Shown here in pieces: positions 24,504 through 39,422 of a stretch of DNA of 64,000 nt. The translations under genes and the position numbers were made by a program. Origin of the DNA: Polytrichum commune. Taxonomy: Eukaryota > Streptophyta > Polytrichopsida > Polytrichales > Polytrichaceae. The notes beneath the pieces are model-generated. The model did no database searches. It saw only the letters and a program-made list of their open reading frames with translations, and was not told the DNA's origin. Position 1 is the first letter of the stretch. Each line of letters begins with the position of its first letter. Where the stretch lies: the NCBI GenBank assembly GCA_950295325.1, contig OX485805.1, forward strand, positions 19,455,501-19,519,500, in the 5' to 3' direction.

Positions 24504-24871
24504 ATGAGTCCCTAGCTACTTGGGAGGATAGATATCCCCCGCAACTTAGGCAAGTTAACAAGTCATGTCGTCCGTATGTTCGGGTCGAGTTTGTGCATTG
24601 GGCACCCGAAGATGGTAATGATTCTAGGAGTCCTCCCCAAATCTTAGAATTATGTTGTTAGAATTATGAAAAATCACATTTGAGCTTGAGTTAGAATTAT
24701 GTGTGTATATATATACACATATTTATTTGTGGGGTTGAATAGTTGATTAATACATTATCTTGTGGCAACGAGAACACTAACACGTCGTCATATGTTGAGA
24801 TTGATGATCACAAAATTTTGAGTGATGTGATTGTACCTATTCCGGAGATGTTTGTGAGCGTGAGAAGTTAG

Positions 24872-25364
24872 GGCCACTTTACACACGGCCAAGAGCCGTG
24901 ACTAGGAGAACATGAGGGGCCTTGAAAAAACAATGAAATGTCATATTGTGGAAGATAGACATCCAGGTTTGGAAATTGATGGGGCCTCGAGCTTAGTGTA
25001 AAGTGAAAGTGGGTTGTGTTGGGGGGGGGAGATCGCAACATAAGTTCAGGTTTGGGTCTCCAATGTGGTAATATAGTATTTATAGTATTCAATGGTAGTT
25101 TCGTTAATTGACATGGCCCTTAGTTTTGCATTAGACCCACCTTTGTTTGATGGCCTAACGCAATTTTCGGTAGACCACGAAACATGATCTAGTTGATGCC
25201 ATGTAGGATGTCATGTAGATTTGTTAACCATTTGAGATTCGTTGGTCTCTCAGGCCTTTAAAAGTCTAGTGTAAAGTGAACTTGGACCATCTCTGGCTTC
25301 TCACCAATCAAATAATTTTGTATATCATGGGTTAAAGGCCTCAAGCTCTAATGTATAGTGGCCC
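24872..25364. mobile_element. PIF/Harbinger-like MITE, 493 bp, copy 1
   Basis: Begins GGGCCACTTTACACACGG and ends with the inverse of GGGCCACTATACATTAGAGC. It is flanked on both sides by TTA (24869-24871 and 25365-25367). A TTA/TAA target duplication with GG-starting ends is the PIF/Harbinger signature. Family partners are at 53662 and, more distantly, 34799. Confidence 0.8.
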
Positions 25365-28300
25365 TTAGAGTGATCGAAATATGTATGTTGTAAATCTTGA
25401 TGGATTAACAGTTTAAAGTGGATTCAAAAGTCATGCAACTCAAAATATTTGAGTCTAATCTCACAAAAAAATGTACATAATTTTCAAGTCTAAATTTCCC
25501 ATGAGCTATTATGGCCACGTAGGGGCATTCATTCGTGCTACCCATATGGTCATACCCTATCTTTTGCATGGGATAAAGTGCTTGTTGAACAACCTCTTAT
25601 GATATGTTCTAACGCCTCATGATTATGAGAATATGGGACCACAAGACATGTCAAACCATTGATTATGCCCAACCACTGATTAACATGAGTTTTATTTTAA
25701 AGATCTATATGCAAAACTCATACAAGTCATCGCCAAGCCTTAGGGTCTAGCCACACCAAGTAATTAGTCAATGATGACACAATGTCAAAAATAACAATAT
25801 GCAACACACACACACTTAATTGTGGGGTTACCATCAAATCCTCTATGGCATATGAGTGTCACTTGATGTTAGACAAAGCGGTAAGGTAGTATTTAGTGTT
25901 AACTTATTGTTAGTTCTTATTGTTGTTTGTTTCAAATTCAACTCAAAATGAGGTGGTATTCTACATGTTAATAAAAGGACTAATAAAATCCATGTGAAAT
26001 TTACCTACTAGATGTGGCATATAGGAGTGCTATAAAAATGGCATAGAAGCTAACAATAATAATGTTAACATGTTATTTTCAAATAGTTTTAGGCTTGTAA
26101 CATTATGGATATCTAACGCTTGACGTGGTTAAACCTTTACAATCATGTTTATATAATGACAAGCTTGGTGCAATATTTTGTAAATTATCATATATAAAGG
26201 AGATAATCAAAATATAGTTATATGTAAGATTGATGCTCAAAACAATTAGTTTGTATTTGCTTCCCAAGATGAAGGTTTTTAGTATTAGTATGGATATCAT
26301 AGAGAGTCCAAATATGGGGTGACAATTATTGTTGGCAAGTAAAAGAAATTAAAAAAATGTAACTTAAATAAAATAAAAAAAGCATCCCTAGAGTAGAAAG
26401 AATGCCCCCCCCCCAAAAAAAAAACAAAAAAAAAACCCGTGAGCTCTAGGGTTACTCTTGTTGTGTAGTTGAAGCCAACCTTCCTCATGTAAGCAACCGA
26501 TCCATAAATATATAGTGTGTAATTACCTATGTATATTAGTTTGCTTACACATATGTGGTTGGATACTTGCTAGTCACTAGGGATATCAACCATATTTCAA
26601 TTGATCATGTGCCTCCAAGGGTCAAATATCAAGTTGAGAGGCGTTGAATATTTGGTTGGGAGGGGTCATGAAATTGCATATTTTTGTTGTTTGTTCCCTT
26701 CATTGAGTCAAAATCGTCGTAAGGTGCAATCGCCACTTGAATTGAAACCTTGACCACAAGCGCTTCAATGATTGATGCCATTGCATTGCAACTAACCTCA
26801 TCAAATCATTTTGCTTATAATTTCACTTTTGATTTATCCCAATGCCACAATCTTTACCAATTTGATATAAGTTAAATTTACAATTGTTTATTGCCATCGA
26901 AAAGCCCATGTTTCTCTCTTCAAAAATGAACCCACCAAGGAGCCTCTTCATATCTTTAGCCATCCCCATTACTTGGCATGGAGATTCTTGAATGTTTCAA
27001 GATCTCTTAGACAGGTGAAAGTCTTTATTGATTTTGTTTTGTTTGAAGGAGCAAGCGAGCAAAGTCATGTCATTGCATGAAACATTTTTGCGACATCAAA
27101 ACTGGCGTCTCCAACCACCCTAAGGGAGAACAAAGGTGCATCAACAACGCATGCCGTGCAGTTTTCATGCCAACTCCGCCACCCTTAATTTGCTTTAGTT
27201 GCCGCCTCTTGTCAAATATTTTCAACCTCCCAACATTCAACGAGGACATGGAGGAGGTGGGTGCCATATCTTCTATAACGAACAACTCTAGAAACGTCAT
27301 ATGCATGTTGGCTTCTCCCCAGTGTGGGTCCAATGTCCCATCAACTCCCCTTGTCCCATCAGTTGCAGTTTATGAACTCATCATCATGCAACCTTCAACA
27401 TCCCGTTTGTCTTCCCATACCGCTTTGCACAAGATGTGGTCATGGTTATTGGAGTAATAACTTGGACTTGCATCGGCCATGGCAACGTGAGTCTCCTCTT
27501 TGGGGTTGGTTGCCTCCTTGGAAGTTTCCATTGTTGCCAATTAGACCTCCACCTCAACACACGTAGCTTGCACATTCACCATTTCGTCATCACTTTACAC
27601 TTGTACCTAGTTCATGTTGGCTTTATTTATGAATGCAACGTACATAGCATTTGGTTGGTGAGCGCTTATATTTCATGCACCACGAGCAATAAGCATTGTA
27701 AATAACATTTTGTCTTCTTTCTTTGGACAATCTATCTGAAGGTATTATATAGAACCATATTTAAAATGAACATTTTTTACGTCCTCAACATACAAGGGCG
27801 GCCTTGCCATGACCGATTCCCCCTTATCAAGGTGCTTCATCTTAACAACTGAGACACATGTAATGGCCTTGTAGGTTGATTTCTATGTGCTATAACAATT
27901 CACACTCTCCATGTACGGTTAGAGCATTGGTCCCACTCAAGGGATCGACTCAAACCAACACCTATAGTGTCGATTCTAGGATGTCATACCAATGTTGCAC
28001 AAATTGTTGTTCAATTACTCCATGTTTAGTGGTGATGAGTCTCATCATCCGAGTGTGAGCTTCCTCCAAAGATTGTACATGTTGCATTGGAAACCTGCAA
28101 CAACATCAATTTTCACCTTTTAACCTTGATAAGTATGATGTAACGGAGGTATTCGTAAAGTCCTTCAAAGAGGGACGAGACAATGGGTTTGATCATTCTT
28201 TGAGAAAATATTATACCAAGAGCTCGTTAGCTCATCGTACATTGGAGCCTATTTTGAAAGTTGGGTGAAACATTGGGACCCCTTCTTTCCACCTCTCAAA

Positions 28301-28421
28301 ATTTGAGATAATTTTAAGATCTAAAACAAGGTATGCGGATGGGACATGTTGTCCTAAATCCCACATTTGGTATGTGCAAGGCTAGTTTGGTCCATCCATC
28401 CCAGTAGGGCAAACTAGAAAG
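25365..28421. other. Intergenic AT-rich DNA, no gene supported
   Basis: Includes homopolymer runs (C then A tract at about 26405-26435). Around 26850-27580 there are moderately open frames on both strands that resemble no family I recognise; it may be an old decayed element. No splice-linked model can be built. Confidence 0.35.
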
Positions 28422-28590
28422 CTACACTAAATATGATATTTAATGTCACTTACTATTTAAAATTTTGCAGTGTTTTATCTTTTTATTATTGATGTAAATT
28501 TTTATGGTAAAAAAATATGGCAATAGTAAAAACACATAGCACTGATTAATTTTGAATAATAAGTGACACAAAATATCATATTTAGTGTAG
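28422..28590. mobile_element. CACTA-like MITE, 169 bp
   Basis: Left CTACACTAAATATGATATTT AATGTCACTTACTATTT; right end its inverse (AATAAGTGACAC...ATATCATATTTAGTGTAG). It is shorter than the 225-bp copies at 56647 and 61411 but has the same termini. Confidence 0.78.
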
Positions 28591-30652
28591 GTTTTAATAG
28601 ACCAACACCACTTGTTGTGTATGGTAATTTAAGCATCAAGAAAACTAGGATAACTTTATATTAAATGTCATAAACTCAATTTTTGGGACTAAACCCATGG
28701 TTTCATCTCCTTTACTTTACACATAACTTTGATACCATTGGGTTTACATATGAGCATGCAACTATGATCAATGGACTCTCTCTCTCTCTCTCTAAACAAA
28801 AACCTTACATTTAATCTCTAGATCTTTATGTGTACATGTATATATACATGTTTCTAAAGCGAATTGTAATGTGTGCATGGTTGCTTTGGAAGGAGGAAAG
28901 GTTGAATAGGATTTCCATAGGCATCAAACTAGGCACACAACTTGTGTAGGCAAAGTGAAATCCTTGAGGTCTTTCCTATTGCAGTGTTGCTCCCATTGGG
29001 AAGGCTCCTCAAAAGCTGAAGAAAAAGAAGAGGAGGTTGTGATTTTTTCTTTGAAGTTCTCTAGTATTTATTTTAAGTGACAACAATAACAAGCAAAGTT
29101 TTGACTGCACATCTTGCATATGTCTCGGCACAAGCTAATTGCATATTTTGTGGCATGAGTGCAAGCTCAGTCAAGACAATCCTTGAAATACTCATAGAAT
29201 GCTTTGAAGACTATGCCATGGAACTACATTGGAAGCTACCCCCCCCCCCCATGGATCTATATGATAACCAATTATGGATGCATTTCCATATGAAGACTGA
29301 CGTTTGCTTTTTCTTTGATTCCTTACCACGATAAGGTTATGGAAAGAAGTACGTACGTCTTGATGTAGATGTGTAAAATATTATGGACATATGACATCCT
29401 TGCATGGATCTTTCTTTGTTGGGCAAGCCATTCATCAATACAAGTTGTTGCCTCTTATTTATTAAGGATTAGTGTTAATCTAAATTGCACAATAGGTAGA
29501 GTTGCTTTGACAAGAGTTTGCTTAGCTGGGGGAGCAAGCTCTTTCTTTCTCCTACCTTGTTATTTTTTAGCAAATAGAACCTAAATCTTCAATGCACATG
29601 TTGCATTAGAAAAATGAAATGTATACTTGACACAATGGTAAAATGGAGAATGCTTAATGTGTGTATCTATAATCAATGGTTTTGAATGACACTATGTTAC
29701 TTCTACTGCAAAAATAATTATTATCTTGAATGAATAAGTTGTACCCTATATTTTAACTCACATCATTTGCTAATGTCTACTCAATGAACTCCTTGGGTAT
29801 AGTTGGTAGCATGGGCACGTGTGAGGCAAATTGCTCATAACTTTGACACTGATAATGATGTTTGTCTCTTGTCTTACTTTCATTTATGTTGCAAATGCAT
29901 TCGTGTTCTCCTTGTCGTGACTAAGGGGTATGGTGTAATAGGTTTTTAGGATTGCTTATACTAGAAACATATGGGAGATGATACATGCACCATTGGACGT
30001 TACATGCTATGCATATAGTACAATCAAGTTTCTTTACATTTGACAAAAGGAACTTCGTTTTGGTTACACTTAGTAGGGTTGGAAAGACTTGAGACTTAGT
30101 TGACACTATGGTTGTGTTAACTTATGGTCGAACTAATGATGTAAAATGGCAAAGATCGCGATTGCAGCTTGAATGTGGGAAGCCCCGCCCACCTTGGGTT
30201 AGCCAAAAACTTAAATATATTGAGAAACGGTTGAGCATCTAAAATGATGATGTATGCCAAAGAAAATATACTATGAACTTGGAATACATTAACTTTCTTA
30301 TGAAGAATTGTCGAACTCTCTTTATTTCGAAGCTGCGTGGAAGAGTGAAATTGAAGTCAATATAGAGAAAAATTGTGGAAGGTGAACTTTAAACTATGAT
30401 CATGTGGATTGAAATATCAACTTTGCTAGGTCAAATCAAAGCATTGTTTTGGAGAATAAACATACATTAATTGTCAACCAACCACATATCTAGGCTCAAT
30501 AAGCTTGTCAAAAAAATCAACATTTGTTAGGCTTAAAATTCTATTTTCCCCTCATGCCTTTAAGTTGTTACAAAACATTATTGGACCTCCCAAACACACA
30601 TCCACTATTTCACCAAATTATTATGTAGACTATGACAATGGCTAAGATACGA
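28591..30652. other. Intergenic, no gene supported
   Basis: A (TC)n microsatellite at 28775-28793 and a 13-base C run near 29240. Short open frames only (for example 29077-29334), without recognisable domains. Confidence 0.35.
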
Positions 30653-31086
30653 GTGATGACTGAAATCATGCGAATGACGAACAACAACTTATGATATTCG
30701 GGCACATTCTATAATACATCTTTGATTTGAGGTGCACTCCATGGGTCATTGTGGGTTCATAAACCCTAAATGACTACAAAGACACATTTGTTTACAAGTG
30801 ATGACTGATATCATGTGAATGACGAACAACAACTTATGATATTCGGGCACATTCTATAATACATCTTTGATTTGAGGTGCACTCCATGGGTCATTGTGGG
30901 TTCATAAACCCTAAATGACTACAAAGACACATTTGTTTCCAAGTGATGACTGATATCATGCGAATGACGAACAACAACTTATGATACTCAGGCACATTCT
31001 ATAATACATCTTTGATTTGAGGTGCACTCCATGGGTCAATGTGGGTTCATAAACCCTAAATGACTACAAAGACACATTTGTTTACA
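30653..31086. repeat. Tandem array, three near-identical 145-bp units
   Basis: Units start GTGATGACTGAAATCATGCG (30653), and the same with few changes at 30798 and 30943; the last unit ends tttgtttaca at 31086. Only a handful of differences separate units, so the expansion is recent compared with the surrounding decayed DNA. Confidence 0.93.
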
Positions 31087-32869
31087 TTCCAGATTCCAAA
31101 TCAATGGGTTTAAAAGGACAAACGAAGCATTTGCTTAACAATTATCGAGCACAAGAGAACAAATCCATAGATGTACACAAGATGTTTGTTTTTTTCATCA
31201 AAAACTACAATTTTATATGTGATCTTGCGTGAAACAGACGACATTGAAGATTGTCAAAGGTCGGCCATGGTTTTGGGTGATGGAAGTTGCCAACCATTGA
31301 CGGTACCAGTCCGATGGAAAGTTAAACAAATGATTTGAGGGATTCATTTACTCAAATTGCGGTCGTGATTGAAGCAAATATGCAATTGCTTATAGATCAT
31401 TGAGGCAGCCGACCCATTTCCGACCAGTTAAGCAATTTAGCATATTTGTAGTAGATGTGAGTAGAGAAAAAACATCCTCATGTCTACATATATAGAAATT
31501 AGGAGCAATTCATTTTGTTTCATATTTGCTACCCTCTTTTTGATCACTGATTAGTTAGAAAACCAAGAACACATGATTCATATAATTGATAATTGTGGCA
31601 CCTAAACATGCTTGCAATCTAAACATGGTTGTCAACTTAGTCATTAACATTTTGGCTAAGTTGGATTTTAACCACGACATGTTGGCATTGATCAGAGATT
31701 GATATTGTGGTGCACGGAAATAGGTTGGCCTCAACTATGAAAATGGGGTGGTGGTCGGGAATGAGTTGGCTATCTTAGTACATGTTTGTACAACTATTTA
31801 TATACATTAAGCTTTGAATATGCGCACAATCAATACTTGATGTAGATTTCCTAAAGAAGTTGGAAACTAAGTTATAATCTACCTTACGTTTGTAAGCATA
31901 ATTAACCAAGTTGTACATATGTTCATTCTACAACAAATTTGTGAAGGAGAAGTCAATGATTTATCCTTCTTTCATGTAAAGTATAGGGATCGTCTTTGAC
32001 ATGAGATAGTATCATTTGTCCCATAGCCTCACTATGTAAACACATTTCCGGGTTAACATATGAGCTCGCTACTATGATCGAGGCGAAGTTGCATCCCTTA
32101 TTCACACGAGCACCCGAGGATGCATTGTCTCAATCTGTTTCATGTGAAATCCAAGTTGGCAAATCACATGAATCTTAAATTGAATTTTCCATAAAGCTTT
32201 GCAAAGACTACGTGGATGTTGATATACAAAAGGAGTTTGTTAAAAGTTCGTTGCAATTTTTGTTGACGTAGACTACTATTGAATTTTCAGGTTTGAATTC
32301 GTAATTTGCTTGTGTAAAGGTCATGTTGTTTGATTGCCTCTCTAACTGTGAAGTTGTGATTTGTATTTTGACATATCCCAGTATTTGTTGATGTAGATTA
32401 CTAGTGAATTTTCAAGTTTGAATTTGTGATCTACTTGTGTAAAGATCATGCTATTCAATTGCTTCTCTAACTGTAACGATGTGATTTGTATTTCAATGTA
32501 TCAATTTTGTTTGATACAATTTCCACTTTGCAACTTAAAACTGATGTATCTAAGTATGCTAAAATGGGTTGAGGATTTGGTGGAATCCATGTGGAACCTC
32601 TGGTAGCTTAAACACCCCAAATATGAGAATTTCAAGTGGTCGGATGTTTCTAAAGTATAGTGACTCACAAAAACCGGGTTGGTGTTTTCATATTTTTTGG
32701 TAAATAAGCAATGCCAACGCATGGAGTGAATAATGAAAGAAACATAAAAATCACTTTAGAGAGTAGAAGTTTTCATTAATTATTCACATGGGGTTTGAAA
32801 AAAAAACAAAAAAAACATAGTATATGAAAGCATTTAAAAAATGAAATCAAGCCCTAAACTAACTCAGTT

Positions 32870-33270
32870 TTGGACTTGTGAGGTTGTACACATTCATAAA
32901 TCACTCCACTTGCCCTTTGCATAAATAATTGTCCACATTTTTGTGGCATGCTCTCGTAGAGCTTCTCACACTCTATGGAAGTGATAGAATGGAAAGTCTC
33001 AAACACGTGCTTCTATAATTCTAGAAGACCATTTGGAGGTGTTGGAAAACAATCAGGTTTCTCTTCTAGTGTTGCCCATAGGTGCTCTATAGATTTAGGT
33101 CGGGTGATCAAGCATGCAACTTTAAAACATTTAAAGGTTGTTTAAATAACTATCCTTTCATTGTTTTTGTTGTATGTTTGAGATCATTGTCATGTTGATA
33201 AATGACTCTAGATGCATTTATGCCATATTTTGAGAATATGCCATAGAGAGTGGCCTCGAATAAAAACTTC
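32870..33270 (-). pseudogene. Tc1-type (DD34E) transposase fossil, C-terminal half
   Basis: On the minus strand the text reads KYGINASRVIYQHDNDLKHT, then SPDLN with IEHLWATLEEK in the next frame, then FETFHSITSIECEKLYESMP and a stop near 32870. These are the classical Tc1 blocks: QxDND.KH with the second catalytic Asp, SPDLNPIE.LW with the third acidic residue, and the C-terminal E..QKLIESMP. From Asp to Glu there are 34 residues, so the spacing is DD34E and not the DD39D of known plant mariners. At least two in-frame stops and one frameshift show it is dead. The N-terminal DNA-binding part and the terminal inverted repeats were not located. Confidence 0.82.
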
Positions 33271-34599
33271 ATGCATTATCAGACACTTGGACACCTACCA
33301 TCTACTTCTAATGACGCCTCTAAATCCTTATTAATGCAATATATATTTTAGGTTATATTGAGAATGAGTAACCACTAACTTGTTTTTGTGAGTGATTGAG
33401 GTAAAAATGTTTTTAACAATAGTTTTCCTCTTAACATAGTCGATGATATTGTCTATCGTCTCCAAAAGTTTCATCCTAAAATTTTATCTTCTATACCTCA
33501 TGAAATGCTCAAATATCAAATGAAGTTTTGACATTTTTATCACTTCATAATATTACTTAACCTTATTAGTATGGTCCCTTTCCTAATGAAGATAGCACTA
33601 GCAGAGCGGGAGAGGGGGGGGGGTGCTATCAACACACTTTTCCATTATTAAGTGTTATATTAATGCACAACCTAGGCAATTTCTATTGGTCCTTGTTTTG
33701 TTGCATCATAAATGATGGGTTGTTATGGGTTATTTACTGGGAATATTTGGATAAGTCCATCCGACTACAACTATTACCGTGCCTATATTAAGTTCATCAT
33801 TGTTATTCCCTTTGTAAAACAATAACAATACTTAAGCCTTTATCACGATGTGAATTAGTAACATTCACTTCTTCTACCCCAAATGTGAATCGAATCAGTC
33901 ATTCATAGTTTTTCCTACCATGTTGCCCACTTAATATTCTATCACTTTATTTAATAGAGATAGTTTTTCTTTTCTTTTATGAATGATGCTTTATTGGTCC
34001 AATGAATGTCCTTCCATCCCCGTCTTAGCTGCCTAGGCAAACCTTCCATTTCTTTTGCCACCTACACTCACTCTTTACCCTACACGAGAGGTTTTGGATA
34101 CCCTGCATGATGACTAACTGGCATGTGTGTAATATATCTTGATTCAAAGATCGATTATGCAAGAAAGAAAGACTAACCATACTTTGGTATACTTAACATG
34201 TGAGCAAGTGGTGTTTGGAGTTAGACAACTCCAAATAAATAATGGATATACGAATCAAGTTGGAATTAGTTTGGCTCCACTTAATAACATTCATCCACTA
34301 GGATGAATGTCTAACAACGATTCATATCTTCCAGTTGAAGCTATCTACTCCAACACAACAACTAGACAAGAAAGAAAGACTAACAAGTTGTCACGTTCCT
34401 CTTTTACACACAACAAAATACGATCATGTCTACACATGAGTCACTCACTTGTATTGTGAATTTTCAAACTTTGTACATTACAAAAGGTTTACAACTTAAC
34501 AACACTATTGTGATTGCCTATCAACTTGAACCACATGACCATAGGAGAGAGACAAACAATCCTCTTTCCTCCTCATGCCAATGGCACTACTCTCATCCA

Positions 34600-34790
34600 A
34601 CATAATTGGCGGGAACCTATATGATCATTTAATATTCTTCACTAGGACATAAATAGGACATTCAAATAAATTATGAGGAAAAAAAACTTTGGAGTTTGAA
34701 CACGAGTTGGATATGCTAATGATCTCACACTAATATTAGGTTTCATATCATACGAGAAGTTGGGGCAAAGCTAAAAGCGTGCATTTAAGG
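34600..34790. repeat. Dispersed repeat R1, copy 3
   Basis: 'aacctatatgatcatttaatattcttcact', 'aggacattcaaataaattatgagg' and 'ctcacactaatattaggtttcatatcatacgagaag' correspond to 11660-11800 and 21780-21930. Confidence 0.5.
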
Positions 34791-34798
34791 GCCACTTA

Positions 34799-35466
34799 GG
34801 GCCGGTTTACATCATGGACCATGAAATCGGACCATGGAAGATGGGTTTTTTTTTTCCATGGCCTGACTTGATGGTCCAACGTTCATTGTTTGATTTCTTA
34901 AAAAATCAATTTTCAAAGCCTTTGCCCCCCTCACCAGGTGTAAACCGAGTGTGGACCAAGAGAAATGAGCCTTTTTTTTAGTGCAATCCCCATATTTTGG
35001 GAAGCATCCAATATCTCATCAAATTAACATTGATCTAAGCTCATGCTCTTTTTGTTTATATGTCATGCACCAATAGTGAATGTGCATATTTGTATAGTAT
35101 ATGCCCAAAAAGGGCAATTTTGATTTTCTTTTCAAAGTTTGGCCATTCTCTTGTCTTCATCTTGTATTCCCCAAAAAACATTCCACTAAAATTTCCATTA
35201 TGACTCATTTCTCTATCATGGGCCCTTGCTTTTTTCTACTAGAGCACCTCTTTTGCCTCTCCCACCGTAAAATATGTTGAACCATGTTGGTGGATAATAT
35301 AAGCCTTAAAATATGTCTTTTGGGAACCATGAACTCCATGGTCACTCTTAACATTTTTTCCTTGATGTAAACCAAAGTGGTCCCAGGACGAGTTCAACAA
35401 CCAATCACATATTTTACAGGGCCTTGGGACAACTTTATGGTCGTGGCCCATGAAGTAAACAACTCC
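34799..35466. mobile_element. PIF/Harbinger-like MITE, 668 bp, in the uS11 promoter
   Basis: Left GGGCCGGTTTACATCATGGACC; right end inverted GGAGTTGTTTACTTCATGGG CC. Flanked by TTA at 34796-34798 and 35467-35469. It is related in its ends to the 24872 and 53662 elements but belongs to a separate subfamily. It ends about 170 bp upstream of the telo-box. Confidence 0.75.
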
Positions 35467-35635
35467 TTACCTTATAATGTCTCAGGCCTTTAAGGCTCTT
35501 GATCAATGCATCCTCATTTTACAGGGACTGCAGGGGATGCACTCAAGGCTCTAAGAGTCTCCGCTAACACTGATCCGTAATCTGAGGACCTATTAACCGT
35601 CCGATTCAATCGCTGTGGACGGTCACAATGAGGCC

Positions 35636-35653
35636 TAGGGTTAGGGTTTAGGG
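35636..35653 (+). promoter_or_regulatory. Telo-box of the uS11 gene
   Basis: TAGGGTTAGGGTTTAGGG lies 108 bp upstream of the ATG. The inverse contains AAACCCTAA, the telo-box found in many plant ribosomal protein promoters. It is followed by the pyrimidine-rich leader 'cagtctctcttgcag...ctcttttcctgcg', which suggests transcription starts near 35670-35700. Confidence 0.7.
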
Positions 35654-35761
35654 CTCGCTACAAGGGTCAGTCTCTCTTGCAGTGACGCTCTTTTCCTGCG
35701 TTTTCCTGCAGCAGCTCCTCGCGAATTCTTGCCCCTCCTTCGCAGCCCCAGCTCCGGCATC

Positions 35762-37639
<1,878 letters not shown>

Positions 37640-38784
37640 GTTTCTATCAGTCTCTCCATGTGTGGAGGAGTTGTGTCAGTTTATGCTCAGTTTACTCTAC
37701 ACATGGATTTTCAATACAGTGTTTTGTCACGCTGATGTGATTCAGTTCTAATTGGTGTGTCAACACAGATGGATCTCTCTCAAAATGAATTCCAAATCTT
37801 CTTAAAGTATGGTTGCTCTTGGGCTCACGGTTCCGTGAGCTTGTTGTGCTGAGTCACGATCTATGCCCTTTTTATGCTTTGGGTTGTATCTGGAGACCTA
37901 AAACCAGACCTTTTTTTCCAGTGGCCTGGAGCATACTGATAATGTATAAGGCAATTGCTCATTGAAATAGGAAACTTGCGTTTTACAATATGTGTGCATT
38001 ATATTATGTTACTCTAGATATGAATTAACTGGACATATCTGGGACTGAATCGTTTGAATGACGAGGAGCAATTATTTTAAGTGCTCCCTCTAGTGATCTG
38101 CTCGGAGTCCCACAGTACAGTCAGTGACATCATCAAATGTACAATGTAATGGTAACATATGAGGGTGTGTCGCATCTCCAACAGCCTTAGCATCTACATT
38201 ATGATTTCTCGACCCACTTTTTTGCCATGTTTTTGTCTTCAAATCGAAAGGACGTGAGAGTCAATGATGGCTTGTTTTTATATCTGCTTTTCATTATCGA
38301 ACTTTAAAAGGGTGAAAGCTCTGCAACGCAACCGGCGCTTCTCTTTGGCAGCTTTTGGTACCTCTCAACACCACAAGAAGAGTGTGATTCTCTCCACGTC
38401 CATCATGCAGAAACGATGAGAAAAAGAGATATTGCTTTGTGGTGTGCATTCTCAATTGCCTTTACACACTTCATCATTGTTATAAATTTTTAGAGTGTCG
38501 TACCACACCATCTAAAACAGAACTTTGAAATGCATACTATTTTAAGGCACTTATTCTGGATGAATGAGAGGTACGCTCGTATGCAACAATTCTCTCTTGC
38601 CAGGTAGGATACTGAGTACTCGACAAATAAGGTTGAAAATCAGCTTGTAAATGGAGGTTCTAGTAAACTTGGATACTTTGGAAGTTCTAAAATCGTGCAT
38701 TATGTTTATATTCAAATTCACATTTAATAGATATAGTACTTGAGTACATTATTCATTAGTTAACAATATTTGGTTGTTCATATA
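37640..38784. other. 3' flank of uS11 and intergenic DNA
   Basis: 3' UTR and downstream DNA with no gene or repeat recognised. Confidence 0.35.
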
Positions 38785-39422
38785 CAGTCTACCCTCTATA
38801 AATGTTAACCTTCGGGAGTGGATCAAAGTTAATATTTATAGAGGTTTTAACAGTTAACAATTATAAAATTACTTTTTTGAGCAATATACAAATCTTAACA
38901 TTTATAAATATAAGCAATTGTGAAGAGTCCTTGTGAGAGAATACCATTCATAAAATTGCAAACCCAATCAAAACTTTATTCAATATCAAGTTTACAAATC
39001 ACGGGTGAAGTATGAATCAATGGTTCTTTGGTGAGATTCATCTGCATGCACAACTTGCAAATATTTCTCAATTTGCACCAACAAACCCACATACTTGGAC
39101 ACATCACATGAAAGTGATTCCATGTACCTTCTAATGGTACCAAAACTAGATTGCAAGTCACTATAAGATGGAATGGGTTCCACCTCACACTCCTCTCCCT
39201 CACAATCATCATCTGAGACATTCGAAGTCCCACCAATTATAGAGGTTGTATTATGGTTGTATTTCATTCATTAACATTTATAGAGTCAAATTTACAAAGA
39301 ACCATTTTGTTAACAGTTAACACGTTTAACATTTATAGTGTGCAATATGTGGGGAGTAGAAGAAAGTTAACATTTAGAGAGGGTTAACACTTATAGGTGT
39401 AACATTTATAGAGGGTGGACTG
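38785..39422. mobile_element. pogo-like DNA transposon, 638-bp deletion derivative
   Basis: Left terminus CAGTCTACCCTCTATAAATG, right terminus inverted CAGTCCACCCTCTATAAATG; TA duplicated on both sides (38783-38784 and 39423-39424). Subterminal inverted blocks (ttaacagttaac and 'atttata') extend over 150 bp. CAGT ends with TA duplication are typical of the pogo/Tigger/Lemi1 group of Tc1-mariner elements. Confidence 0.85.
38989..39267 (-). pseudogene. C-terminal tail of a pogo-like transposase
   Basis: An open frame of about 92 codons inside the 638-bp element. It has an acidic stretch (SDDDCEGEECEVEP), then IRRYMESLSCDVSKYVGLLV, QIEKYLQVVHADESHQRTID and SYF near the stop. Pogo/Tigger transposases end in just such an acidic linker and a 'xxTIxxYF/FF' motif. 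The catalytic domain is absent, so the frame is a leftover of internal deletion. Confidence 0.65.

Noticed and set aside
26850-27580. Overlapping frames on both strands, possible old element
   Set aside because: No domain recognised on either strand, so no class is assigned.
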